Below, piece by piece: positions 1 to 10,598 of a stretch of DNA of 64,000 nucleotides (position 1 is its first letter; each line of letters begins with the position of its first letter). The stretch comes from Cutibacterium granulosum (GTDB lineage: Bacteria; Actinomycetota; Actinomycetes; Propionibacteriales; Propionibacteriaceae): positions 806,001-870,000 of the forward strand of contig NZ_LT906441.1 in assembly GCF_900186975.1 (NCBI RefSeq), in the 5' to 3' direction. Under the pieces are notes generated by a model that was not told the origin of the DNA, made no database searches, and saw only the letters and a program-made list of their open reading frames with translations. Made by a program: the position numbers and the translations under genes.

Positions 1-1
1 C

Positions 2-2140
2 GCCGATGATCTCAAGGGCCTGGTCGACACCTTCAAGAAGCTCTCCAACGAACAACTCGGCGGCAATTGGACCACCGATCCGCGTGAGCAGCTCATGCGC
101 GCCGTCGACGCCGTCTTCCGTTCCTGGCTCAACCCGCGCGCCTTCGTCTACCGCAAGGCCAACAAGATCTCCGACGATCTCGGCACCGCCGTCAACGTCA
201 TGCAGATGGTCTTCGGCAACCGTGGTGACGACTCCGCCACCGGCGTGTGCTTCACCCGCAATCCCGCCACCGGAGCCAACGAGCTCTACGGTGAGTTCCT
301 GCAGAACGCCCAGGGTGAGGACGTCGTCGCCGGCATCCGTACCCCCAAGCCGCTGGCGCAGATGCAGGAGATCCTTCCGGACGCCTACGAACAGCTCACC
401 GCCACCATGAAGAAGATGGAGGCGCACTACCGCGACATGCAGGACATGGAGTTCACCGTCGAGAACGGCAAGCTCTACCTGCTGCAGACCCGCAACGGCA
501 AGCGCACCGCCGCTGCCGCCCTCAAGGTGGCCCGCGACCTCGTAGACGAGGGGGTCATCTCCAAGGAGGAAGCCCTCATGCGCATCGAGCCCGGCCAGCT
601 CGACCAGCTGCTGCACGAGGCCATCGACCCCGACCACAGCGAACAGCCGGTTGCCGAAGGTCTGCCGGCCTCCCCGGGTGCTGCCGTCGGTGAGGCCGTC
701 TTCGACGCCGACATCGCTGCCGAGCGGGGCGCAGCCGGTGATCGCGTCGTCCTCATCCGTTTCGAGACGACTCCCGACGACATCCACGGCGTGCTGCAGT
801 CCCAGGGCGTACTCACCGCCCACGGCGGCATGACCTCGCACGCAGCCGTCGTCGCCCGTGGCATGGGCAAACCGTGCGTCGCCGGGGCACGCGGCATCAA
901 GATCGACTACGAGGCCAGGACCCTCACGGTTGGCGACACCGTCATCGAGGAGGGCGACCCCATCACCTTGGACGGCTCCACCGGCGAGGTGTTCGCTGCT
1001 GCCCTGCCGCTCATCCCCCCGCAGATCAACGCGGACTTCCAGGAGGTGCTCTCCTGGGCCGACGAGACCCGACGCCTGGGTGTGTGGGCCAATGCCGACA
1101 ACGCCACCGACGCCGCCAAGGCACGTGAACTTGGCGCCGAGGGAATCGGTCTGTGCCGCACCGAGCACATGTTCTTCGGCGCGGACCGACTACCCGCCAT
1201 GCACGAGATGATCACCGCCGAGACTCCCGAGGAACGCAAGACGGCCGTCGACAAGATCCTGCCGATGCAGCAGGAGGACTTCGAGGGCGTCTTCACGGCG
1301 ATGAAGGGGCTGCCGGTCACCGTGCGGCTGCTCGACCCACCGCTGCACGAGTTCCTGCCGAGCCTCGTCGAGCAGTCCCTCAAGGTGCAGGAGATGGAAC
1401 TCACCTCGGCCGATCCGGTGCACACCGACAAGGAACGTCGCCTGCTGGCCCAGGTGAAGAAACTGCACGAGCAGAACCCGATGCTCGGCACCCGTGGTGT
1501 GCGCCTGGCCATGCTCTACCCGGAGATTCCCGACATGCAGGCCCGTGCCATCATCCGCGCCGCCCTGGCCGTCCTGGAACGTGAGGGCGAGACGGTGGAC
1601 CTGCACATCATGATTCCGCTGGTCTTCACCCCGGTGGAGCTTGCCACTCAGCGCAAGATCGTCGAGGACTGCCTGGCCGAGGAGTTCGATCGCGCCGGAC
1701 GTCGGATCGACGTCGAGATCGGCACCATGATCGAGCTGCCGCGTGCTGCCCTCACCGCCGACCGGATCGCCGAGGTGGCCGACTTCTTCAGCTTCGGCAC
1801 CAACGACCTCACCCAGACCACCTTGGGCATCAGCCGCGACGATGCCGAGAACGGCTTCCTCACCGAGTACCTGCGCACCAAGGTGCTCAAGCAGAACCCG
1901 TTCGCCTCGATCGACGTGGACGGTGTGGGTCAGCTGGTTTCCGGGGCCGTCGAGAAGGGACGAGCCGCCAAGTCGAGTCTGGGGCTCGGTGTGTGCGGTG
2001 AACACGGTGGCGACCCCGACTCGGTGCACTTCTTCAACCAGGTTGGGCTGGACTACGTCTCCTGCTCGCCATTCCGCGTGCCGATCGCCCGCTTTGCGGC
2101 CGCCCAGGCCGTCATCGAGCAGCGTGACGGCGCCAAGTGA
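2..2140 (+). CDS. ppdK: pyruvate, phosphate dikinase, C-terminal part (cut by window edge)
   Basis: The gene enters from the left edge in frame 2, and 712 codons are visible. PPDK interconverts pyruvate + ATP + Pi and phosphoenolpyruvate + AMP + PPi in the cytoplasm. In propionibacteria it links the PEP and pyruvate pools of the propionic fermentation. The end of the ATP-grasp domain comes first, then the swivelling phosphohistidine domain with the GGMTSHAAVVARGMGKP signature (catalytic His around window base 840), and finally the PEP-utilizer TIM barrel with FGTNDLTQ near 1797 and VCGEHGGDP near 1990. The latter carries the catalytic Cys-Gly-Glu-His. The stop at 2138-2140 is at the usual family C-terminus. 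Only the nucleotide-binding N-terminus is missing, because of the window boundary. Confidence in function is very high. Confidence 0.97.
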   Translation, partial: ADDLKGLVDTFKKLSNEQLGGNWTTDPREQLMRAVDAVFRSWLNPRAFVYRKANKISDDLGTAVNVMQMVFGNRGDDSATGVCFTRNPATGANELYGEFLQNAQGEDVVAGIRTPKPLAQMQEILPDAYEQLTATMKKMEAHYRDMQDMEFTVENGKLYLLQTRNGKRTAAAALKVARDLVDEGVISKEEALMRIEPGQLDQLLHEAIDPDHSEQPVAEGLPASPGAAVGEAVFDADIAAERGAAGDRVVLIRFETTPDDIHGVLQSQGVLTAHGGMTSHAAVVARGMGKPCVAGARGIKIDYEARTLTVGDTVIEEGDPITLDGSTGEVFAAALPLIPPQINADFQEVLSWADETRRLGVWANADNATDAAKARELGAEGIGLCRTEHMFFGADRLPAMHEMITAETPEERKTAVDKILPMQQEDFEGVFTAMKGLPVTVRLLDPPLHEFLPSLVEQSLKVQEMELTSADPVHTDKERRLLAQVKKLHEQNPMLGTRGVRLAMLYPEIPDMQARAIIRAALAVLEREGETVDLHIMIPLVFTPVELATQRKIVEDCLAEEFDRAGRRIDVEIGTMIELPRAALTADRIAEVADFFSFGTNDLTQTTLGISRDDAENGFLTEYLRTKVLKQNPFASIDVDGVGQLVSGAVEKGRAAKSSLGLGVCGEHGGDPDSVHFFNQVGLDYVSCSPFRVPIARFAAAQAVIEQRDGAK

Positions 2141-2279
2141 GCGATCTGCCCGTCGGCTGACAGAGGGTCTGCTCATCAGCGGTCGGCTGCGATGCCTGCG
2201 AATGTGCTCGACGAGTTCGTTCGAAAGGTGTTGAGCCGCTCGGCAACACTTCACGGCTGAGAATGGCGCAGTGCTGAGA

Positions 2280-2317
2280 TCGGGGGAGGTGTATCGGTGA
2301 CGGTGCGCCTCCCCCGA
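2280..2317. terminator. hairpin downstream of ppdK
   Basis: TCGGGGGAGG at 2280-2289 pairs perfectly with CCTCCCCCGA at 2308-2317 around an 18-base loop, 140 bases after the ppdK stop. No U-tract follows, so termination is inferred from the stem only. Confidence 0.45.
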
Positions 2318-2389
2318 GTCATGGTGATGTGTGATGGGGCCAGGCGATGTGTGATGGGAAGGGCAGACTGCGTGAGAAAGCGGCCGTGC

Positions 2390-2590
2390 CCTCCCCGGGG
2401 CCATGATGATTTTGTTGTGGTGTGTCCCGGGGTGAAAGGCCTGGTGAGCCCAGAACTGCGCGTCGCGAATGACGTTCTGTGTCAGAACCGTGGCGGGGTT
2501 CACACGACTCGACGACACGTAGGGATTCTTCATCGAAGCCGGGTTGGCGTATTTCCTGGCGGGATCGGAGGACTGCCTGACCCCGTGCAC
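2390..2590 (-). other. coding-like stretch in the ppdK/FHA intergenic region
   Basis: The 583 bases between ppdK and the FHA gene hold no convincing gene. On the minus strand from about 2590 to 2390 one frame is open, with G or C at most third codon positions and a protein-like sequence including NPYVSSSRVNPATVLTQ. I do not recognise the family. Downstream the same frame merely runs on as an antisense frame of ppdK. It could be a remnant of a lost gene or chance in high-GC DNA. Confidence 0.2.
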
Positions 2591-2723
2591 CGGCAGGTCG
2601 TTGCAGTGGGTGAGTTTTCTGCCCAGCTGCTCACCATGCTCGGATCATCGGCCTGCTCTGCAATAGGGTGGGATTGATCGGACGGCCACAGGTTGTCGCT
2701 AGTCTCGTCACTTTGGAGGATTC

Positions 2724-3872
2724 ATGACCCAGTCTTTTGGTGCATGGCGTGCCAGCTACACCCCCGGTTCCTGGGTGGTTCTTGCCGGTGCCAGCAGCTT
2801 GGTCATCATGCAGCCGGCTGCCCCGCGCCACGCGGAACTGGTGGCGTCGATCTGGGACCAGGTGGTCCAGGCAGCCGACGTCGAGGATCTGGTGTCCACC
2901 CTGACCACCATCGGACTCTCCCAGATGCCAAGCATGGCGATGTTCTTCTGGCGTGGCAGGAACATGTGGTCCCTGGCCAGGGGGAGCGTCGTCGTGCGTG
3001 ACTCCCAGGGTGACGTCGTCAACAGCGGTGAGGGGCTCCTCACCTGGAACGAAACCGTCCTCGACCCGAGCGTCATCCGTGTGGAGATGGACGAGGAGGG
3101 TGCTGAGGGCCTGGAAATGCCGCTCATGCTCGGCGTCGCGATGGCCTCGATGGTGACGATCGACGCCACCGGCGCCAACCAGGTGCTCAGGATTGCTGGC
3201 GATCAGCCCAGGTCTGCCGATCACCAGCCGTCGAGCGGTGAAGATTCCTTCTTTGACCATGCCGACCAGATCCTTGATGACGAGCCCCCGGCGGGATGCT
3301 CGCTCGGTGCATCGACGTCGACCGGAACCCACCTGACGCCCCTTCCCTCTGCTGATGAGAGCGACCTCGACGCACCGATGCCGGCACGGTCCATGGACTC
3401 CTCGCCATCGCCGGAGCCGGAAGAGACAGGTGGTTCCTCCGACGAGCAAGGATCCACCGTACCGACGGACGAGGACGTTGCCGAGCTGTTCGGCAATACG
3501 AACGAGGAGTCGTGGGACGATGAGCCTGCCCCGCGTGGACGCCCCGTCCTCATCTCATCCACCGGTGAGCAAGCCGATCTCGATGGCCCGGTCCTGGTGG
3601 GGCGCGCTCCCAGCACCGAGAACGATGATGCTGACATTGCGCTCATGAAGGTGCACTCGCCCGCCCATGACATCAGTCGCAGCCACGCCATGATCGCCCC
3701 GAGCCGATGGGGATTCGACGTCATCGACATGGACTCCACCAATGGCACTGTGGTGGAGCACCCCGATGGCGAGGAGATCTACGTCGACCCGGGCAGGACG
3801 GTGGGCATCAGCGCTGCGGACACCATTCAGATCGGCGACGGTGTCACCCTGCACATTGAGTACTGGGACTGA
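2724..3872 (+). CDS. FHA-domain protein with acidic linker
   Basis: This is a 382-residue cytoplasmic protein without signal peptide or membrane segments. Residues 1-160 form an N-terminal domain I do not recognise. Residues 160-275 are a low-complexity linker rich in Asp, Glu, Ser and Pro. Residues 275-382 are a forkhead-associated domain with the diagnostic GRAP, SRSHA and STNGT motifs, which in this family bind phosphothreonine. The start follows GGAGGA at 2715-2720. FHA proteins in actinobacteria are typical readers or substrates of PknB-type Ser/Thr kinases. One such kinase lies 58 kb away in this window, but any link between them is inference. The gene stands alone between ppdK and the convergent deoC. 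Confidence 0.85.
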   Translation: MTQSFGAWRASYTPGSWVVLAGASSLVIMQPAAPRHAELVASIWDQVVQAADVEDLVSTLTTIGLSQMPSMAMFFWRGRNMWSLARGSVVVRDSQGDVVNSGEGLLTWNETVLDPSVIRVEMDEEGAEGLEMPLMLGVAMASMVTIDATGANQVLRIAGDQPRSADHQPSSGEDSFFDHADQILDDEPPAGCSLGASTSTGTHLTPLPSADESDLDAPMPARSMDSSPSPEPEETGGSSDEQGSTVPTDEDVAELFGNTNEESWDDEPAPRGRPVLISSTGEQADLDGPVLVGRAPSTENDDADIALMKVHSPAHDISRSHAMIAPSRWGFDVIDMDSTNGTVVEHPDGEEIYVDPGRTVGISAADTIQIGDGVTLHIEYWD

Positions 3873-3997
3873 TCCAGGCCTGGTCGCCACCCTCGACGCG
3901 AGGAAAGCCGAGTCCTGCCTGACGTGGCCAACAGCTGGTCTGCAGCCGAATCAGCGTGAGGGATCGGACGCTCACCTGCCCGACGGTTTCCGGAATG

Positions 3998-4675
3998 TCA
4001 TTGCTCGCGCGGTGCTCCGGCGAGGATTGCGTCGGTTGACGAGACGCCCAGGCGGGTGGCCCCTGCCTCGATCATGGCGCAGGCCGTCTCGTAGTCGCGA
4101 ATACCGCCGGATGCCTTGACCCCCAGACGCCCGCCGACGGTGCCTGCCATGAGCTCGACTGCATGGACGCTCGCCCCGCCAGCCGGATGGAACCCGGTGG
4201 AGGTCTTGACGAAATCGGCCCCAGCGGCCTCGGCGGTCCGGCAGGCGAGCACGATCTGGTCGTCGTCGAGCGCAGCGGACTCGATGATGACTTTGAGCAC
4301 GGTGGGGCTCGGGGCGGCTCGGCGCACGGCGGCGATCTCGGCCTGCACGGCGTCGGCGTCACCGGCAATGAGCAACCCGAGGTTGATGACCATGTCCACT
4401 TCGTCGGCCCCGTTGCGCACGGCCTCGGCAGCTTCGGCAGCCTTGATGTTGGCACTGTGCTTGCCCGAGGGGAACCCGACGACCGTGCACACCTTCACCG
4501 GTCCCATGCTCACATCCTCGATCGGCAGCATCGTGGGCGAGACGCAGATGGACCAGGTGCCCAGCTGCACGGCGCGACGGGCCAGGGCTGCGACGTCGTC
4601 AGCCGTGGACTCAGGCTTGAGCAGGGTGTGGTCGATGATGCGTGCCAAGGCGGCAGCAGAGGGTCGTGCAGTCAT
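3998..4675 (-). CDS. deoC: deoxyribose-phosphate aldolase
   Basis: The 225-residue class I aldolase splits 2-deoxyribose-5-phosphate into glyceraldehyde-3-phosphate and acetaldehyde, the last step of deoxynucleoside catabolism. Visible motifs are [10 protein letters not shown] near the N-terminus, [12 protein letters not shown], a lysine in [11 protein letters not shown], and the Schiff-base lysine at about residue 157 in FVKTSTGF, followed by the phosphate-binding VKASGGIRD region. The ATG at 4675 was chosen over an in-frame upstream start because AAGGATC precedes it by seven bases and it gives the normal family length. It is monocistronic, convergent with the FHA gene and divergent from the phosphate transporter. 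The intergenic palindromes at 4745-4788 could serve either gene. Confidence 0.95.
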   Translation of the reverse strand: MTARPSAAALARIIDHTLLKPESTADDVAALARRAVQLGTWSICVSPTMLPIEDVSMGPVKVCTVVGFPSGKHSANIKAAEAAEAVRNGADEVDMVINLGLLIAGDADAVQAEIAAVRRAAPSPTVLKVIIESAALDDDQIVLACRTAEAAGADFVKTSTGFHPAGGASVHAVELMAGTVGGRLGVKASGGIRDYETACAMIEAGATRLGVSSTDAILAGAPREQ

Positions 4676-4744
4676 GTGAAATGATCCTTCGGGATGGGGC
4701 GTCCACCAAGAAGTCGGGCGTGTCGCCCTCCACGATATGGCGGC

Positions 4745-4788
4745 CACAGGTGAACTGAAAATGAACTTTTCATGTCACCCTGACATGA
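4745..4788. promoter_or_regulatory. candidate PHO-box-like repeats and overlapping palindromes
   Basis: Read on the minus strand, two 11-base direct repeats lie side by side, GTTCATTTTCA (4766-4756) and GTTCACCTGTG (4755-4745), giving GTTCA-N6-GTTCA as in actinobacterial PhoP boxes. The same bases form a near-palindrome, GTGA..TGAAAA-N5-TTTTCA..TCAC, at 4750-4778. It overlaps a perfect one, TCATGTCA-CCC-TGACATGA, at 4770-4788. The site lies between deoC and the PiT transporter. The sequence is observed; the function is inferred. Confidence 0.5.
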
Positions 4789-4946
4789 CCGTCAGATCGA
4801 TTAGGAGCGCATCGCGCTGAGGTCTATCGTCTTGCGTGGCCTTCGCGTTTCGAGTCGGGGACTGCACCGATCACGTCGAAACCGGAAGCATCACACCGAC
4901 CGACGTCCCTCCCGACCGGGTGAACGCGCTTCTGAGGAACACATAC

Positions 4947-6095
4947 ATGAGTTCAACACTGCTCATCGTCATCATCGTCGTCGTCACGGCACTGGCGTTC
5001 GACTTCACCAATGGCTTCCACGACTCAGCCAACGCCATGGCCACCTCGGTGGCCACCGGCGCGCTCAAACCCAAGGTGGCCGTCGTCATCGCGGCCGTTC
5101 TCAACGTCCTCGGGGCGTCCCTGTCCACGGAGGTCGCCAAGACGATCTCCGGTGGCATCGTCAACGATCAGCTCGTCACCGTACCGATGGTCTTCGCCGG
5201 TCTCATCGGAGCCATCATCTGGAATCTCGGGACCTGGCTGTTCGGACTGCCGTCCAGCTCGTCCCACGCGCTGTTCGGTGGTCTCATCGGGGCGGTGCTG
5301 GTGGAGGCCGGAATGAGTGGCATCCACGCCGGCAAGATCATGAGCAAGATCATCCTTCCAGCGCTCGTCGCCCCGTTCGTGGCAGGTATCGCATCCCTGC
5401 TGGCCACGTGGCTGGCCTACCGCCTCACCGACCACACCGCACACCACTCCTCGCGGATGTTCCTCAACGGTCAGCGGGTCTCGGCCTCCATGGTCGCGCT
5501 GGCCCACGGCACCTCCGACGGGCAGAAGACGATGGGCATCATCACCCTCGTCCTCATCGCGGCGGGATACCAGAGCTCTGGCACCGGCCCGATGTGGTGG
5601 GTCATCCTGGCGGCCGGTTGTGCCATCGGTCTGGGCACCTACTCCGGCGGCTGGCGCATCATGCGCACCATGGGCAAGGGGCTGTGCGACATCGAGTCCC
5701 CGCAAGGTTTTGCCGCCGAGACGGCTTCCACTGCCGCCATCCTGGCGTCCTCCCACCTGGGTTTCGCGCTGTCGACCACCCATGTCTGCTCGGGATCGAT
5801 CCTTGGTTCCGGTCTGGGGCGTCACACCGAGGTTCGGTGGGCCACCGCCGGGAAAATGGTCGTCGCCTGGCTGGTCACCCTGCCGGCTGCTGCGCTCGTC
5901 GGCGCCCTGACCTCGGCGATCGCCGGTCAGGGTACGTGGGGCGTCATCGTCGACCTCGTCCTGCTGGCCATCATGGCCACCCTCATCGTCCGACAGGCCA
6001 ACCAGCACAAGGTTGACCACCGGAACGTCAATGACTCCACCCAGGTGGGCGTGCGTCGCAAGGCCCCCGCCGCCACTGGAAAGGCCGCAGCATGA
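4947..6095 (+). CDS. pit: PiT-family inorganic phosphate transporter
   Basis: A 382-residue integral membrane protein of the low-affinity cation-phosphate symporter family (PiT/PHO4). The duplicated family signature is visible as DFTNGFHDSANAMATSVATGAL near the N-terminus and as MVALAHGTSDGQKTMG around residue 190. About ten hydrophobic segments surround these signatures. The start at 4947 is preceded by GAGGAAC at 4934; a longer frame reaching upstream has a hydrophilic, non-conserved extension and was not used. The stop overlaps the start of the next small membrane gene (ATGA). The upstream PHO-box-like repeat and the nearby phoU and SenX3/RegX3-like genes suggest phosphate control, which is inference. 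Confidence 0.95.
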   Translation: MSSTLLIVIIVVVTALAFDFTNGFHDSANAMATSVATGALKPKVAVVIAAVLNVLGASLSTEVAKTISGGIVNDQLVTVPMVFAGLIGAIIWNLGTWLFGLPSSSSHALFGGLIGAVLVEAGMSGIHAGKIMSKIILPALVAPFVAGIASLLATWLAYRLTDHTAHHSSRMFLNGQRVSASMVALAHGTSDGQKTMGIITLVLIAAGYQSSGTGPMWWVILAAGCAIGLGTYSGGWRIMRTMGKGLCDIESPQGFAAETASTAAILASSHLGFALSTTHVCSGSILGSGLGRHTEVRWATAGKMVVAWLVTLPAAALVGALTSAIAGQGTWGVIVDLVLLAIMATLIVRQANQHKVDHRNVNDSTQVGVRRKAPAATGKAAA

Positions 6096-6325
6096 ACATC
6101 GACTGGGCATCCCTCGGGCTGGTGGCCATCGTCACCATTGCAGCCACCGTACTCATCGTCTCCATCGTTTCCGGCGGTGCGCTCATGCTGGACCGTGCCC
6201 ATGCACGCAGCGAGGCTGGCAAGGATGGCGCTACCGGGCTCATCGTCCTGGGGTGGTCGGCCATCGGCGTTGCCGGGCTCATCGTCCTGTACGGTCTGTA
6301 CCTGCTCATCCCATACTTTCACTGA
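6092..6325 (+). CDS. small two-TM membrane protein coupled to the phosphate transporter
   Basis: This 77-residue protein has one hydrophobic helix at about residues 7-30 and a second at about 50-72, separated by a charged loop containing DRAHARSEAGK. Its ATG overlaps the transporter stop by four bases, implying translational coupling. Small membrane proteins in this position next to actinobacterial PiT genes are common, but their role is not established. It could be a transporter accessory subunit. I do not recognise a named family. Confidence 0.8.
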   Translation: MNIDWASLGLVAIVTIAATVLIVSIVSGGALMLDRAHARSEAGKDGATGLIVLGWSAIGVAGLIVLYGLYLLIPYFH

Positions 6326-6384
6326 ACCATCACGGCGTGCTGCGCACGGCGGTCATCGCGCGGCCAACGTCCTGTGTTGAGCTG

Positions 6385-6412
6385 ACGCCGGAGTCCCTCG
6401 GGGCTCCGGCGT
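6385..6412 (+). terminator. hairpin terminator after the phosphate transporter pair
   Basis: ACGCCGGAG at 6385-6393 pairs with CTCCGGCGT at 6404-6412, extended inward by CCC/GGG with one bulged T. The short loop and strong GC stem fit an intrinsic terminator 60 bases after the stop. Confidence 0.7.
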
Positions 6413-6446
6413 TCGTCGTGCTGATGGTGCAAGGCCCCTGACGACA

Positions 6447-6541
6447 CTTGAGTCCACCCTGCTCAAGAATCACGAAAAACTCTCCTTGTCGCCTTGATAG
6501 AGATCGACTCAATGGCTAGCCTTGAGTCGTTGCCACTCAAG
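6447..6541 (+). promoter_or_regulatory. dnaK promoter with two HAIR operators for HspR
   Basis: A perfect HAIR element, CTTGAGT-N7-ACTCAAG, spans 6521-6541, and a one-mismatch copy, CTTGAGT-N7-GCTCAAG, spans 6447-6467. TTGATA at 6494-6499 and TAGCCT at 6517-6522 are 17 bases apart and fit a -35/-10 pair, so the downstream operator covers the expected start of transcription. HAIR is the established binding site of HspR, which is encoded at the end of this operon, so autoregulation is expected. Confidence 0.85.
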
Positions 6542-6640
6542 GGGACCTTGGGTGGCGGAAAGCTCGATGAATCCATGCCAAGCGCTGGGTTCGAGGAATG
6601 AACAACGAACAGGACGTGACGTCCGGGAGGAATGGCAGAG

Positions 6641-8488
<1,848 letters not shown>

Positions 8489-8519
8489 CGTGATGCAGGT
8501 CTGTTGACCTGACAGCGAT

Positions 8520-8555
8520 GGGCCGCTCGTGACCCCAGACGGACACGGGCGGCCC
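8520..8555 (+). other. intercistronic hairpin between dnaK and grpE
   Basis: GGGCCGC at 8520-8526 pairs with GCGGCCC at 8549-8555 inside the 100-base gap. No U-run follows. It may act as an attenuator or RNA-stability element keeping dnaK mRNA above grpE and dnaJ, which is inference. Confidence 0.45.
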
Positions 8556-8588
8556 TCTCACATCACCCACACCCACGCAAAGGATGAC

Positions 8589-9323
8589 ATGAGCCAGAAC
8601 GACAACCTCACCCCGGACCCCGAGGATCCCCGCGACAAGGAGAAGCTGGACGCTCAGCGCGAGGAGGCCGCCGACGAGACCGCCGCCGGCGCACAGCCGG
8701 ACGGAACCGAGCAGGACGACTCCCACGGTGATGACGTCGACGACGCATTCGAGCAGATCGTCGAGGGAGTCGACGTGGAAGAGGCCCCCAGCAAGGAGCA
8801 GCAGCTCGAGACGATGCTCACCGAGCGCACCGAGGACCTGCAGCGTCTGCAGGCCGAGTACGTCAACTACAAGCGGCGCGTCGACCGGGACCGTGACCTG
8901 TCCAAGCGCTCCGGGATCGAGAAGGTGCTCGCCGATCTCATGCCCGTGCTGGACTCCGTGGCGATGGCCCGGCAGCATGGCGAACTCGAGGGCGGTTTCA
9001 AGCTGGTGGCCGACGAGCTTGAGAAGGTGAGTCGCGCCCACGGCCTGGAGAGTTTCGGTGAGATTGGCGACGAGTTCGACCCGATGCTGCACGAGGCCCT
9101 CATGCAGATGCCTCTGGAGGGAGCCCGCGTCACCTGCGTCTCGCAGGTCATGCAACCCGGCTACCGCATCGAGGATCGAGTGCTGCGCCCAGCGCGTGTG
9201 GCCGTCTCCGAGCCTGATCCCCATGCCGCCCAGGACGACTCGGAGCATGCCAATGACGTCGCCGCCACCGACACGGCTCCCGACGAGTCGTCGAATGACG
9301 ACAAGACCAAGCCGACAGACTGA
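8589..9323 (+). CDS. grpE: GrpE nucleotide exchange factor
   Basis: The 244-residue cofactor releases ADP from DnaK. It has a long acidic, disordered N-terminus (about residues 1-75, rich in Asp and Glu). A coiled-coil dimerisation helix follows, containing [18 protein letters not shown], and then the compact C-terminal wing with [19 protein letters not shown] and [24 protein letters not shown]. The start at 8589 follows AAAGGATG. The C-terminal tail is again acidic. It is the second gene of the heat-shock operon. The last codons and the stop are tandemly duplicated in the DNA (9306-9342). Confidence 0.96.
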   Translation: MSQNDNLTPDPEDPRDKEKLDAQREEAADETAAGAQPDGTEQDDSHGDDVDDAFEQIVEGVDVEEAPSKEQQLETMLTERTEDLQRLQAEYVNYKRRVDRDRDLSKRSGIEKVLADLMPVLDSVAMARQHGELEGGFKLVADELEKVSRAHGLESFGEIGDEFDPMLHEALMQMPLEGARVTCVSQVMQPGYRIEDRVLRPARVAVSEPDPHAAQDDSEHANDVAATDTAPDESSNDDKTKPTD

Positions 9324-9342
9324 ACCAAGCCGACAAGACTGA
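9306..9342 (+). repeat. tandem duplication spanning the grpE stop codon
   Basis: ACCAAGCCGACAGACTGA (9306-9323) is followed directly by ACCAAGCCGACAAGACTGA (9324-9342). The copies differ by one base, so the second copy's TGA is in another frame. It looks like recent slippage at the gene end. Confidence 0.8.
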
Positions 9343-9450
9343 GTCGTGGTGACGGGATGGCCGTCGCGCGTTCAGGGGCGGCGTCGAACCGTGACGATGC
9401 CGTCGTTGCACACTGGATGAAGGAATACGTGACATGAGAGGAGGCGCACG

Positions 9451-10596
9451 GTGAGCACCAAGGACTTCGCCGACAAGGACTACTACAAGGTGTTGGGCGT
9501 CTCCAAGGACGCCAAGCCCGAGCAGATCAAGAAGGCGTTTCGCAAGATCGCCCGTGACAACCATCCGGACTCCCATCCGGGTGACAAGGCTGCCGAGGCC
9601 CGATTCAAGGAGGCCTCGGAGGCCAATGACGTCCTGTCGGACCCCCGCAAGCGCAAGGAGTACGACCAGGCCCGCAGTCTCTTCGGGGCGGGCGGTGGAT
9701 TCCGATTCCCCGGCGGGGGAGGACGCACCAGCTCGGTCAACGTCGAGGACTTCCTGCGTACCGCCAGCAACGGCGACGGGTTGGGGGACGTCTTCAGCAA
9801 TTTGTTCGGCAGTGCCGGATCGGCACGCTCCACGGCCCGTCGGTCCCGTCGCGGGGCCGACGTCACCGGCGAGACGACGATCGATTTCATCGATGCCATC
9901 GACGGCACCACGGTGAGCCTGCAGATGGTTTCCCAGGAGGCGTGCTCGGCATGCCGTGGCACGGGTGCCCGGGCCGGCAGCCTGCCCACGACCTGCCCCT
10001 CCTGCCAGGGCTCGGGTATCAGGGCCAACACGACGGGGGACGTCTTCGCCAGCACCGAGCCGTGTCCGCAGTGCAATGGTCGCGGCCTGATCGTCGAGGA
10101 TCCCTGCCCCATCTGTCACGGATCGGGGCGAGCTCGCTCCACCCGTACCATGCAGGTGCGCATCCCGGCTGGTGTGGAGGACGGCAAGAAGATCCGTATC
10201 CGAGGAAAGGGGTCGCCCGGTGAGAACGGCGGCCCGGCCGGAGACCTCTACGTGCTGGTGCACGTGCGTGCCCACCCCATCTTCGGACGCGACGGGTCGT
10301 CGGTGACGGTCAACGTCCCGGTGACCTTCCCCGAGGCCGCTCTGGGCGCCGAGGTGAGCGTTCCCCGGGTCGACGGTGGGACGGTGCGTCTCAAGATCCC
10401 CGCCGGCACTCCCGATGGACGTACCTTCCGGATCCGGGGCCGTGGCGTGCCGCGTTCCAACGGGACGAGGGGCGACCTGCTGGCGACGGTCCAGGTCGTC
10501 GTGCCCCAGAATCTGGACGATTCGGCCCGCGACCTCCTCACGCGATTCCGTGACGAGGCTCGTCAACCCAATCCACGACCCTGGGAGGTGAACTGA
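9451..10596 (+). CDS. dnaJ: DnaJ co-chaperone (Hsp40 type I)
   Basis: A 381-residue DnaJ that delivers substrates to DnaK and stimulates its ATPase. The J domain occupies residues 8-75 with the invariant HPD at 38-40. A Gly/Phe-rich segment follows (around residues 75-115). The zinc domain holds all four CxxCxGxG repeats: CSACRGTG, CPSCQGSG, CPQCNGRG and CPICHGSG. The C-terminal peptide-binding domain comes last. Translation starts at GTG 9451 behind GAGGAGG. It is third in the operon; only two bases separate its stop from hspR. Gene order matches the dnaJ1 copy of other actinobacteria. Confidence 0.97.
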   Translation: MSTKDFADKDYYKVLGVSKDAKPEQIKKAFRKIARDNHPDSHPGDKAAEARFKEASEANDVLSDPRKRKEYDQARSLFGAGGGFRFPGGGGRTSSVNVEDFLRTASNGDGLGDVFSNLFGSAGSARSTARRSRRGADVTGETTIDFIDAIDGTTVSLQMVSQEACSACRGTGARAGSLPTTCPSCQGSGIRANTTGDVFASTEPCPQCNGRGLIVEDPCPICHGSGRARSTRTMQVRIPAGVEDGKKIRIRGKGSPGENGGPAGDLYVLVHVRAHPIFGRDGSSVTVNVPVTFPEAALGAEVSVPRVDGGTVRLKIPAGTPDGRTFRIRGRGVPRSNGTRGDLLATVQVVVPQNLDDSARDLLTRFRDEARQPNPRPWEVN

Positions 10597-10598
10597 TC

